A stretch of 64,000 bases of DNA. Origin: Osmia lignaria lignaria (lineage: Eukaryota; Arthropoda; Insecta; Hymenoptera; Megachilidae). How positions within the stretch are numbered: the stretch's first letter is position 1; every line of letters starts with the position of its first letter. The position numbers and the translations under genes were made by a program. The stretch is taken from contig NW_027478169.1 of the NCBI RefSeq assembly GCF_051020975.1, positions 10,230,001-10,294,000 of the forward strand. The letters run 5' to 3'. The notes below the pieces were generated by a model. It had not been told where the DNA came from, made no database searches, and saw only the letters and a program-made list of their open reading frames with translations. Of the stretch, positions 9,906 through 21,392 are shown in pieces.

Positions 9906-12900
9906 TCTGCACTATTGCGAGCTGCAAATGCCACTTCCAGCTTAGCTGTGCAGAAGAAGAACAACAAGAAGAAGAAATATCTCGAAATATGTCCGTCAGG
10001 CCCCTTACCTTGAGATAAATCTGCAAATATCTCGGAAACGAAGCGAGCTATGGCAAAATGTTAAGAGACCTTTTTTGTAGAGAATTAAGTTTCCTACTTT
10101 TTATCTTCTATGATATTTTCTGATCAGATGCGTAGTTCTCGAGATATATCAAGATATTTAAAAGTTCCGAAGCCGCACCAACATAATAGAGATACAGAAA
10201 CACCGTGGCCCCTTTCTTTGAGATAACTCTGCACTATTGCGAGCTGCAAATGCCACTTTCAGCTTAGCTGTGCAGAAGAAGAACAACAAGAAGAAGAAAT
10301 ATCTCGAAATATGTCCGTCAGGCCCCTTCCCTTGAGATAAATCTGCAAATATCTCGGAAACGAAGCGAGCTATGGCAAAATGTTAAGAGACCTTTTTTGT
10401 AGAGAATTAAGTTTCCTACTTTTTATGTTCTATGATATTTTTTGATCAGATGCGTAGTTCTCGAGATATATCAAGATATTCAAAAGTTCCGAAGCCGCAC
10501 CAACATAATAGAGATACAGAAACACCGTGGCCCCTTTCTTTGAGATATCTCTGCACTATTGCGAGCTGCAAATGCCACTTCCAGCTTAGCTGTGCAGAAG
10601 AAGAACAACAAGAAGAAGAAATATCTCGAAATATGTCCGTCAGGCCAGTTCCTTTGAGCTGAATCTGCAAATATCTCGGAAACGAAGCGAGCTATGGCAA
10701 AATGTTAAGAGACGTTTTTTGTAGAGAATTATGTTTCCTACTTTTTATGTTCTATGATATTTTTTGATCAGACGCGTAGTTCTCGAGATATATCAAGATA
10801 TTTAAAAGTTCCGAAGCCGCACCAACATAATAGAGATACAGAAACACCGTGGCTCCTTTCTTCGAGATAACTCTGCACTATTGCGACCTGGAAATGCCAC
10901 TTCCAGTTTAGCTGTGCAGAAGAAGAACAACAAGAAGAAGAAATATCTTGAAATATGTCCGTTAGGCCCCTTCCCTTGAGATAAATCTGCAAATATCTCG
11001 GAAACCAAGCGAGCTATGGCAAAATGTTAAGAGACCTTTTTTGTAGAGAATTAAGTTTCCTACGTTTTATGTTCTATGATATTTTTTGATCAGATGCGTA
11101 GTTCTCGAGATATATCAAGATATTTAAAAGTTCCGAAGCCGCACCAACATAATAGAGATACAGAAACACCGTGGCCCCTTTCTTTGAGATAACTCTGCAC
11201 TATTGCGAGCTGCAAATGCCACTTCCAGCTTAGCTGTGCAGAAGAAGAACAACAAGAAGAAGAAATATCTCGAAATATGTCCGTCAGGCCCCTTCCCTTG
11301 AGATAAATCTGCAAATATCTCGGAAACGAAGAGAGCTATGGCAAAATGATAAGAGACCTTTTTTGTAGAGAATTAAGTTTCCTACTTTTTATGTTCTATG
11401 ATATTTTTTGATCAGATGCGTAGTTCTCGAGATATATCAAGATATTTAAAAGTTCCGAAGCCGCACCAACATAATAGAGATACAGAAACACCGTGGCCCC
11501 TTTCTTTGAGATAACTCTGCACTATTGCGAGCTGCAAATGCCACTTCCAGCTTAGCTGTGCAGAGGAAGAACAACAAGAAGAAGAAATATCTCGAAATAT
11601 GTCCGTCAGGCCAGTTCCTTTGAGCTGAATCTGCAAATATCTCGGAAACGAACCGAGCTATGGCAAAATGTTAAGCGACGTTTTTTGTAGAGAATTATGT
11701 TTCCTACAATTTATGTTGTATGATATTTTTTGATCAGAAGCGTAGTTTTCGAGATATATCGAGATATTTAAAAGTTCCGAAGCCGCACCAACATAATAGA
11801 GATACAGAAACACCGTGGCCCCTTTCTTTGAGATAACTCTGCACTATTGCGAGCTGCAAATGCCACTTCCAGCTTAGCTGTGCAGAAGAAGAACAACAAG
11901 AAGAAGAAATATCTCGAAATATGTCCGTCAGGCCCCTTACCTTGAGATAAATCTGCAAATATCTCGGAAACGAAGCGAGCTATGGCAAAATGTTAAGAGA
12001 CCTTTTTTGTAGAGAATTAAGTTTCCTACTTTTTATCTTCTATGATATTTTCTGATCAGATGCGTAGTTCTCGAGATATATCAAGATATTTAAAAGTTCC
12101 GAAGCCGCACCAACATAATAGAGATACAGAAACACCGTGGCCCCTTTCTTTGAGATAACTCTGCACTATTGCGAGCTGCAAATGCCACTTTCAGCTTAGC
12201 TGTGCAGAAGAAGAACAACAAGAAGAAGAAATATCTCGAAATATGTCCGTCAGGCCCCTTCCCTTGAGATAAATCTGCAAATATCTCGGAAACGAAGCGA
12301 GCTATGGCAAAATGTTAAGAGACCTTTTTTGTAGAGAATTAAGTTTCCTACTTTTTATGTTCTATGATATTTTTTGATCAGATGCGTAGTTCTCGAGATA
12401 TATCAAGATATTCAAAAGTTCCGAAGCCGCACCAACATAATAGAGATACAGAAACACCGTGGCCCCTTTCTTTGAGATATCTCTGCACTATTGCGAGCTG
12501 CAAATGCCACTTCCAGCTTAGCTGTGCAGAAGAAGAACAACAAGAAGAAGAAATATCTCGAAATATGTCCGTCAGGCCAGTTCCTTTGAGCTGAATCTGC
12601 AAATATCTCGGAAACGAAGCGAGCTATGGCAAAATGTTAAGAGACGTTTTTTGTAGAGAATTATGTTTCCTACTTTTTATGTTCTATGATATTTTTTGAT
12701 CAGACGCGTAGTTCTCGAGATATATCAAGATATTTAAAAGTTCCGAAGCCGCACCAACATAATAGAGATACAGAAACACCGTGGCTCCTTTCTTCGAGAT
12801 AACTCTGCACTATTGCGACCTGGAAATGCCACTTCCAGTTTAGCTGTGCAGAAGAAGAACAACAAGAAGAAGAAATATCTTGAAATATGTCCGTTAGGCC

Positions 12901-13765
12901 CCTTCCCTTGAGATAAATCTGCAAATATCTCGGAAACCAAGCGAGCTATGGCAAAATGTTAAGAGACCTTTTTTGTAGAGAATTAAGTTTCCTACGTTTT
13001 ATGTTCTATGATATTTTTTGATCAGATGCGTAGTTCTCGAGATATATCAAGATATTTAAAAGTTCCGAAGCCGCACCAACATAATAGAGATACAGAAACA
13101 CCGTGGCCCCTTTCTTTGAGATAACTCTGCACTATTGCGAGCTGCAAATGCCACTTCCAGCTTAGCTGTGCAGAAGAAGAACAACAAGAAGAAGAAATAT
13201 CTCGAAATATGTCCGTCAGGCCCCTTCCCTTGAGATAAATCTGCAAATATCTCGGAAACGAAGAGAGCTATGGCAAAATGATAAGAGACCTTTTTTGTAG
13301 AGAATTAAGTTTCCTACTTTTTATGTTCTATGATATTTTTTGATCAGATGCGTAGTTCTCGAGATATATCAAGATATTTAAAAGTTCCGAAGCCGCACCA
13401 ACATAATAGAGATACAGAAACACCGTGGCCCCTTTCTTTGAGATAACTCTGCACTATTGCGAGCTGCAAATGCCACTTCCAGCTTAGCTGTGCAGAGGAA
13501 GAACAACAAGAAGAAGAAATATCTCGAAATATGTCCGTCAGGCCAGTTCCTTTGAGCTGAATCTGCAAATATCTCGGAAACGAACCGAGCTATGGCAAAA
13601 TGTTAAGCGACGTTTTTTGTAGAGAATTATGTTTCCTACAATTTATGTTGTATGATATTTTTTGATCAGAAGCGTAGTTTTCGAGATATATCGAGATATT
13701 TAAAAGTTCCGAAGCCGCACCAACATAATAGAGATACAGAAACACCGTGGCCCCTTTCTTTGAGA
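9906..13765 (+). repeat. 6-mer higher-order repeat, 1932 bp, two copies
   Basis: Segments 9906-11837 and 11838-13765 match at a shift of 1932 bp. Shared private markers in order are CCTTACCTTGAG, ATTTTCTGATCAG, CCACTTTCAGC, GATATTCAAAAG with GATATCTCTG, GACGCGTAG with GACCTGGAAATG and TATCTTGAAATATG, AAGAGAGC with AATGATAAG, GAGGAAGAAC with GAGCTGAATC, and AACCGAGC with TTAAGCGACG. The monomers entering the two copies differ (GATATCTCTG at about 9902, GATAACTCTG at about 11834), which places the left border. The ATTTTCTGATCAG monomer carries a change that creates TGA in the minus-strand frame, and it was copied with the unit. Confidence 0.85.
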
Positions 13766-15275
13766 TATCTCTGCACTATTGCGAGCTGCAAATGCCACTT
13801 CCAGCTTAGCTGTGCAGAAGAAGAACAACAAGAAGAAGAAATATCTCGGAATATGTCCGTCAGGCCCCTTCCCTTGAGATAAATCTGCAAATATCTCGGA
13901 AACGATGCCAGCTATGGGAAAATGTTAAGAGACCTTTTTTGTAGAGAATTAAGTTCCCTACTTTTTATCTTCTATGATATTTTTTGATCAGATGCGTAGT
14001 TCTCGAGATATATCAAGATATTTAAAAGTTCCGAAGCCGCACCAACATAATAGAGATACAGAAACACCGTGGCCCCTTTCTTTGAGATAACTCTGCACTA
14101 TTGCGAGCTGTAAATGCCACTTCCAGCTTAGCTGTGCAGAAGAAGAACAACAAGAAGAAGAAATATCTCGAAATATGTCCGTCAGGCCCCTTCCCTTGAG
14201 ATATATCTGCAAATATCTCGGAAACGAAGCGAGCTATGGCAAAATGTTAAGAGACCTTTTCTGTAGAGAATTAAGTTTTCTACTTTTTATGTTCCATGAT
14301 ATTTTTTGATCAGATGCGTAGTTCTCGAGATACATCAAGATATTTAAAAGTTCTGAAGCTGCACCAACATAATAGAGATACAGAAACACCGTGGCCCCTT
14401 TCTTTGAGATATCTCTGCACTATTGCGAGCTGCAAATGCCACTTCCAGCTTAGCTGTGCAGAAGAAGAACAACAAGAAGAAGAAATATCTCGGAATATGT
14501 CCGTCAGGCCCCTTCCCTTGAGATAAATCTGCAAATATCTCGGAAACGATGCCAGCTATGGGAAAATGTTAAGAGACCTTTTTTGTAGAGAATTAAGTTC
14601 CCTACTTTTTATCTTCTATGATATTTTTTGATCAGATGCGTAGTTCTCGAGATATATCAAGATATTTAAAAGTTCCGAAGCCGCACCAACATAATAGAGA
14701 TACAGAAACACCGTGGCCCCTTTCGTTGAGATAACTCTGCACTATTGCGAGCCGCAAATGCCACTTCCAGCTTAGCTGTGCAGAAGAAGAGCAACAAGAA
14801 GAAGAAATATCTCGAAATATGTCCGTCAGGCCCCTTCCCTTGAGATAAATCTGCAAATATCTCGGAAACGAAGCGAGCTATGGCAAAATGTTAAGAGACC
14901 TTTTTTGTAGAGAATTAAGTTTCCTACTTTTTATGTTCTATGATATTTTTTGATCAGATGCGTAGTTCTCGAGATATATCAAGATATTCAAAAGTTCCGA
15001 AGCCGCACCAACATAATAGAGATACAGAAACACCGTGGCCCCTTTCTTTGAGATAACTCTGCACTATTGCGAGCTGCAAATGCCACTTCCAGCTTAGCTG
15101 TGCAGAGGAAGAACAACAAGAAGAAGAAATATCTCGAAATATGTCCGTCAGGCCAGTTCCTTTGAGCTGAATCTGCAAATATCTCGGAAACGAAGCGAGC
15201 TATGGCAAAATGTTAAGAGACGTTTTTTGTAGAGAATTATGTTTCCTACAATTTATGTTCTATGATATTTTTTGA
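13766..15275 (+). repeat. Mosaic block between the 6-mer and the dimer array
   Basis: From about 13840 to 14400 the sequence copies 6434-6994 at a distance of 7406 bp, exactly 23 monomers: CTCGGAATATG, CGATGCCAGCTATGGG, AGTTCCCTAC, TTTTATCTTC, TTCCATGATA, GAGATACATC and TCTGAAGCTGC all recur. The monomer at 14310 then switches to GATATCTCTG. It is followed by an N-type monomer (14632; TTTCGTTGAG, GAAGAGCAAC) and a Q-type monomer (14954). The N then Q order is the one found again at 17530, 28477, 30408 and 32661. Confidence 0.75.
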
Positions 15276-17450
15276 TCAGAAGCGTAGTTCTCGAGATATA
15301 TCAAGATATTTAAAAGTTCCGAAGCCGCACCAACATAATAGGGATACAGAAACACCGTGGCCCCGTTCTTTGAGATAACTCTGCACTAGTGCGAGCCGCA
15401 AATGCCACTTCCAGCTTAGCTGTGCAGAAGAAGAACAACAAGAAGAAGAAATATCTCGAAATATGTCCGTCAGGCCAGTTCCTTTGAGATAAATATGCAA
15501 ATATCTCGGAAACGAAGCGAGCTATGGCAAAATGTTAAGCGACCTTTTTTGTAGAGAATTAAGTTTCCTACTTTTTATGTTCTATGATATTTTTTGATCA
15601 GATGCGTAGTTCTCGAGATATATCAAGATATTTAAAAGTTCCGAAGCCGCACCAACATAATAGAGATACAGAAACACCGTGGCCCCTTTCTTTGAGATAT
15701 CTCTGCACTATTGCGAGCTGCAAATGCCACTTCCAGCTTAGCTGCGCAGAAGAAGAACAACAAGAAGAAGAAATATCTCGAAATATGTCCGTCAGGCCCC
15801 TTCCCTTGAGATATATCTGCAAATATCTCGGAAACGAAGCGAGCTATGGCAAAATGTTAAGAGACCTTTTTTGTAGAGAATTATGTTTCCTACAATTTAT
15901 GTTGTATGATATTTTTTGATCAGATGCGTAGTTCTCGAGATATACCAAGATATTTAAAAGTTCCGAAGCCGCACCAACATAATAGAGATACAGAAACACC
16001 GTGGCCCCTTTCTTTGAGATAACTCTGCACTATTGCGAGCTGCAAATGCCACTTCCAGCTTAGCTGTGCAGAGGAAGAACAACAAGAAGAAGGAATATCT
16101 CGAAATATGTCCGTCAGGCCAGTTCCTTTGAGATAAATATGCAAATATCTCGGAAACGAAGCGAGCTATGGCAAAATGTTAAGCGACCTTTTTTGTAGAC
16201 AATTAAGTTTCCTACTTTTTATGTTCTATGATATTTTTTGATCAGATGCGTAGTTCTCGAGATATATCAAGATATTTAAAAGTTCCGAAGCCGCACCAAC
16301 ATAATAGAGATACAGAAACACCGTGGCCCCTTTCTTTGAGATATCTCTGCACTATTGCGAGCTGCAAATGCCACTTCCAGCTTAGCTGCGCAGAAGAAGA
16401 ACAACAAGAAGAAGAAATATCTCGAAATATGTCCGTCAGGCCCCTTCCCTTGAGATATATCTGCAAATATCTCGGAAACGAAGCGAGCTATGGCAAAATG
16501 TTAAGATACCTTTTTTGTAGAGAATTATGTTTCCTACAATTTATGTTCTATGATATTTTTTGATCAGATGCGTATTTCTCGAGATATACCAAGATATTTA
16601 AAAGTTCCGAAGCCGCACCAACATAATAGAGATACAGAAACACCGTGGCCCCTTTCTTTGAGATAACTCTGCACTATTGCGAGCTGCAAATGCCACTTCC
16701 AGCTTAGCTGTGCAGAGGAAGAACAACAAGAAGAAGGAATATCTCGAAATATGTCCGTCAGGCCAGTTCCTTTGAGATAAATATGCAAATATCTCGGAAA
16801 CGAAGCGAGCTATGGCAAAATGTTAAGCGACCTTTTTTGTAGAGAATTAAGTTTCCTACTTTTTATGTTCTATGATATTTTTTGATCAGATGCGTAGTTC
16901 TCGAGATATATCAAGATATTTAAAAGTTCCGAAGCCGCACCAACATAATAGAGATACAGAAACACCGTGGCCCCTTTCTTTGAGATATCTCTGCACTATT
17001 GCGAGCTGCAAATGCCACTTCCAGCTTAGCTGCGCAGAAGAAGAACAACAAGAAGAAGAAATATCTCGAAATATGTCCTTCAGGCCCCTTCCCTTGAGAT
17101 ATATCTGCAAATATCTCGGAAACGAAGCGAGCTATGGCAAAATGTTAAGAGACCTTTTTTGTAGAGAATTATGTTTCCTACAATTTATGTTCTATGATAT
17201 TTTTTGATCAGATGCGTAGTTCTCGAGATATACCAAGATATTTAAAAGTTCCGAAGCCGCACCAACATAATAGAGATACAGAAACACCGTGGCCCCTTTC
17301 TTTAAGATAACTCTGCACTATTGCGAGCTGCAAATGCCACTTCCAGCTTAGCTGTGCAGAGGAAGAACAACAAGAAGAAGGAATATCTCGAAATATGTCC
17401 GTCAGGCCAGTTCCTTTGAGATAAATATGCAAATATCTCGGAAACGAAGC
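15276..17450 (+). repeat. Dimer HOR (644 bp), left part
   Basis: The monomer at 15276 starts as an H type (GGGATACAG, CCCCGTTC) and ends as a B type (CCAGTTCCTTTGAGATAAATATG, TTAAGCGACC). From 15598, A (15598, 16242, 16886) and B (15920, 16564, 17208) alternate. A is marked by GATATCTCTG, AGCTGCGCAG and GAGATATATCTGC; B by GATATACCAAG, GAGGAAGAAC, AGAAGGAATATC and AAATATGC. Differences among copies are isolated single bases, for example TAGACAATTAAG at about 16198, GCGTATTTCTCG at about 16570 and GTCCTTCAGG at about 17077. Confidence 0.9.
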
Positions 17451-18190
17451 GAGGTATGGCAAAATGTTAAGAGACCCTTTTTGTAGAGAATTATGTTTCC
17501 TACAATTTCTGTTCTATGATATTTTTTGATCAGAAGCGTAGTTTTCGAGATATATCGAGATATTTAAAAGTTCCGAAGCCGCACCAACATAATAGAGATA
17601 CAGAAACACAGTGGCCCCTTTCGTTGAGATAACTCTGCACTATTGCGAGCCGCAAATGCCACTTCCAGCTTAGCTGTGCAGAAGAAGAGCAACAAGAAGA
17701 AGAAATATCTCGAAATATGTCCGTCAGGCCCCTTCCCTTGAGATAAATCTGCAAATATCTCGGAAACGAAGCGAGCTATGGCAAAATGTTAAGAGACCTT
17801 TTTTGTAGAGAATTAAGTTGCTACTTTTTATGTTCTATGATATTTTTTGATCAGATGCGTAGTTCTCGAGATATATCAAGATATTCAAAAGTTCCGAAGC
17901 CGCACCAACATAATAGAGATACAGAAACACCGTGGCCCCTTTCTTTGAGATAACTCTGCACTATTGCAAGCTGCAAATGCCACTTCCAGCTTAGCTGTGC
18001 AGAGGAAGAACAACAAGAAGAAGAAATATCTCGAAATATGTCCGTCAGGCCAGTTCCTTTGAGCTGAATCTGCAAATATCTCGGAAACAAAGCGAGCTAT
18101 GGCAAAATGTTAAGAGACGTTTTTTGTAGAGAATTATGTTTCCTACAATTTATGTTCTATGATATTTTTTGATCAGAAGCGTAGTTCTCG
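17451..18190 (+). repeat. N-Q monomer pair interrupting the dimer array
   Basis: In the tail of the B monomer at 17208 the sequence changes to GAGGTATGG, AGACCCTTTTTG and CAATTTCTGTTC, then an N-type monomer (17530; TTTCGTTGAG, GAAGAGCAAC) and a Q-type monomer (17851; GATATTCAAAAG, GAGCTGAATC) follow. The N monomer has the 1-bp deletion AAGTTGCTAC, as do the N monomers at 28477 and 30408, so they share ancestry. The next monomer (18173) has an H head (GAAGCGTAGTTCTCGAG) fused to B (GATATACC). The interruption starts and ends in phase with the 322-bp unit. Confidence 0.8.
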
Positions 18191-21070
18191 AGATATACCA
18201 AGATATTTAAAAGTTCCGAAGCCGCACCAACATAATAGAGATACAGAAACACCGTGGCCCCTTTCTTTGAGATAACTCTGCACTATTGCGAGCTGCAAAT
18301 GCCACTTCCAGCTTAGCTGTGCAGAGGAAGAACAACAAGAAGAAGGAATATCTCGAAATATGTCCGTCAGGCCAGTTCCTTTGAGATAAATATGCAAATA
18401 TCTCGGAAACGAAGCGAGCTATGGCAAAATGTTAAGCGACCTTTTTTGTAGAGAATTAAGTTTCCTACTTTTTATGTTCTATGATATTTTTTGATCAGAT
18501 GCGTAGTTCTCGAGATATATCAAGATATTTAAAAGTTCCGAAGCCGCACCAACATAACAGAGATACAGAAACACCGTGGCCCCTTTCTTTGAGATATCTC
18601 TGCACTATTGCGAGCTGCAAATGCCACTTCCAGCTTAGCTGCGCAGAAGAAGAACAACAAGAAGAAGAAATATCTCGAAATATGTCCGTCAGGCCCCTTC
18701 CCTTGAGATATATCTGCAAATATCTCGGAAACGAAGCGAGCTATGGCAAAATGTTAAGAGACCTTTTTTGTAGAGAATTATGTTTCCTACAATTTATGTT
18801 CTATGATATTTTTTGATCAGATGCGTAGTTCTCGAGATATACCAAGATATTTAAAAGTTCCGAAGCCGCACCAACATAATAGAGATACAGAAACACCGTG
18901 GCCCCTTTCTTTGAGATAACTCTGCACTATTGCGAGCTGCAAATGCCACTTCCAGCTTAGCTGTGCAGAGGAAGAACAACAAGAAGAAGGAATATCTCGA
19001 AATTTGTCCGTCAGGCCAGTTCCTTTGAGATAAATATGCAAATATCTCGGAAACGAAGCGAGCTATGGCAAAATGTTAAGCGACCTTTTTTGTAGAGAAT
19101 TAAGTTTCCTACTTTTTATGTTGTATGATATTTTTTGATCAGATGCGTAGTTCTCGAGATATATCAAGATATTTAAAAGTTCCGAAGCCGCACCAACATA
19201 ATAGAGATACAGAAACACCGTGGCCCCTTTCTTTGAGATATCTCTGCACTATTGCGAGCTGCAAATGCCACTTCCAGCTTAGCTGCGCAGAAGAAGAACA
19301 ACAAGAAGAAGAAATATCTCGAAATATGTCCGTCAGGCCCCTTCCCTTGAGATATATCTGCAAATATCTCGGAAACGAAGCGAGCTATGGCAAAATGTTA
19401 AGAGACCTTTTTTGTAGAGAATTATGTTTCCTACAATTTATGTTCTATGATATTTTTTGATCAGATGCGTAGTTCTCGAGATATACCAAGATATTTAAAA
19501 GTTCCGAAGCCGCACCAACATAATAGAGATACAGAAACACCGTGGCCCCTTTCTTTGAGATAACTCTGCACTATTGCGAGCTGCAAATGCCACTTCCAGC
19601 TTAGCTGTGCAGAGGAAGAACAACAAGAAGAAGGAATATCTCGAAATATGTCCGTCAGGCCAGTTCCTTTGAGATAAATATGCAAATATCTCGGAAACGA
19701 AGCGAGCTATGGCAAAATGTTAAGCGACCTTTTTTGTAGAGAATTAAGTTTCCTACTTTTTATGTTCTATGATATTTTTTGATCAGATGCGTAGTTCTCG
19801 AGATATATCAAGATATTTAAAAGTTCCGAAGCCGCACCAACATAATAGAGATACAGAAACACCGTGGCCCCTTTCTTTGAGATATTTCTGCACTATTGCG
19901 AGCTGCAAATGCCACTTCCAGCTTAGCTGCGCAGAAGAAGAACAACAAGAAGAAGAAATATCTCGAAATATGTCCGTCAGGCCCCTTCCCTTGAGATATA
20001 TCTGCAAATATCTCGGAAACGAAGCGAGCTATGGCAAAATGTTAAGAGACCTTTTTTGTAGAGAATTATGTTTCCTACAATTTATGTTCTATGATATTTT
20101 TTGATCAGATGCGTAGTTCTCGAGATATACCAAGATATTTAAAAGTTCCGAAGCCGCACCAACATAATAGAGATACAGAAACACCGTGGCCCCTTTCTTT
20201 GAGATAACTCTGCACTATTGCGAGCTGCAAATGCCACTTCCAGCTTAGCTGTGCAGAGGAAGAACAACAAGAAGAAGGAATATCTCGAAATATGTCCGTC
20301 AGGCCAGTTCCTTTGAGATAAATATGCAAATATCTCGGAAACGAAGCGAGCTATGGCAAAATGTTAAGCGACCTTTTTTGTAGAGAATTAAGTTTCCTAC
20401 TTTTTATGTTCTATGATATTTTTTGATCAGATGCGTAGTTCTCGAGATATATCAAGATATTTAAAAGTTCCGAAGCCGCACCAACATAATAGAGATACAG
20501 AAACACCGTGGCCCCTTTCTTTGAGATATCTCTGCACTATTGCGAGCTGCAAATGCCACTTCCAGCTTAGCTGCGCAGAAGAAGAACAACAAGAAGAAGA
20601 AATATCTCGAAATATGTCCGTCAGGCCCCTTCCCTTGAGATATATCTGCAAATATCTCGGAAACGAAGCGAGCTATGGCAAAATGTTAAGAGACCTTTTT
20701 TGTAGAGAATTATGTTTCCTACAATTTATGTTCTATGATATTTTTTGATCAGATGCGTAGTTCTCGAGACATACCAAGATATTTAAAAGTTCCGAAGCCG
20801 CACCAACATAATAGAGATACAGAAACACCGTGGCCCCTTTCTTTGAGATAACTCTGCACTATTGCGAGCTGCAAATGCCACTTCCAGCTTAGCTGTGCAG
20901 AGGAAGAACAACAAGAAGAAGGAATATCTCGAAATATGTCCGTCAGGCCAGTTCCTTTGAGATAAATATGCAAATATCTCGGAAACGAAGCGAGCTATGG
21001 CAAAATGTTAAGCGACCTTTTTTGTAGAGAATTAAGTTTCCTACTTTTTATGTTCTATGATATTTTTTGA

Positions 21071-21392
21071 TCAGATGCGTAGTTCTCGAGATATATCAAG
21101 ATATTTAAAAGTTCCGAAGCCGCACCAACATAATAGAGATACAGAAACACCGTGGCCCCTTTCTTTGAGATAACTCTGCACTATTGCGAGCTGCAAATGC
21201 CACTTCCAGCTTAGCTGTGCAGAGGAAGAACAACAAGAAGAAGGAATATCTCGAAATATGTCCGTCAGGCCAGTTCCTTTGAGATAAATATGCAAATATC
21301 TCGGAAACGAAGCGAGCTATGGCAAAATGTTAAGCGACCTTTTTTGTAGAGAATTAAGTTTCCTACTTTTTATGTTCTATGATATTTTTTGA
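21071..21392 (+). repeat. A/B hybrid monomer (322-bp deletion junction)
   Basis: The head is A type (ATATATCAAG, 21090-21099) and the rest is B type (GATAACTCTG from 21168, GAGGAAGAAC, AGAAGGAATATC, AAATATGC). It follows a normal B tail and precedes a normal A. Joining the 5' part of A to the 3' part of the next B removes exactly one monomer length. The junction lies between about 21097 and 21168, where A and B are identical. Confidence 0.85.

Noticed and set aside
15584..15919. A plus-strand frame of 76 to 111 codons recurring in type A monomers
   Set aside because: The 111-codon length depends on TAA changed to TAT (GAGATATATC) in type A. It is absent or shorter in other monomers and overlaps the minus-strand frame. 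It looks like a by-product of A-type homogenisation, not a gene.
17451..18190. A transposon insertion in the dimer array
   Set aside because: The interrupting sequence is ordinary N and Q type satellite in phase with the array. No terminal repeats or target-site duplication.
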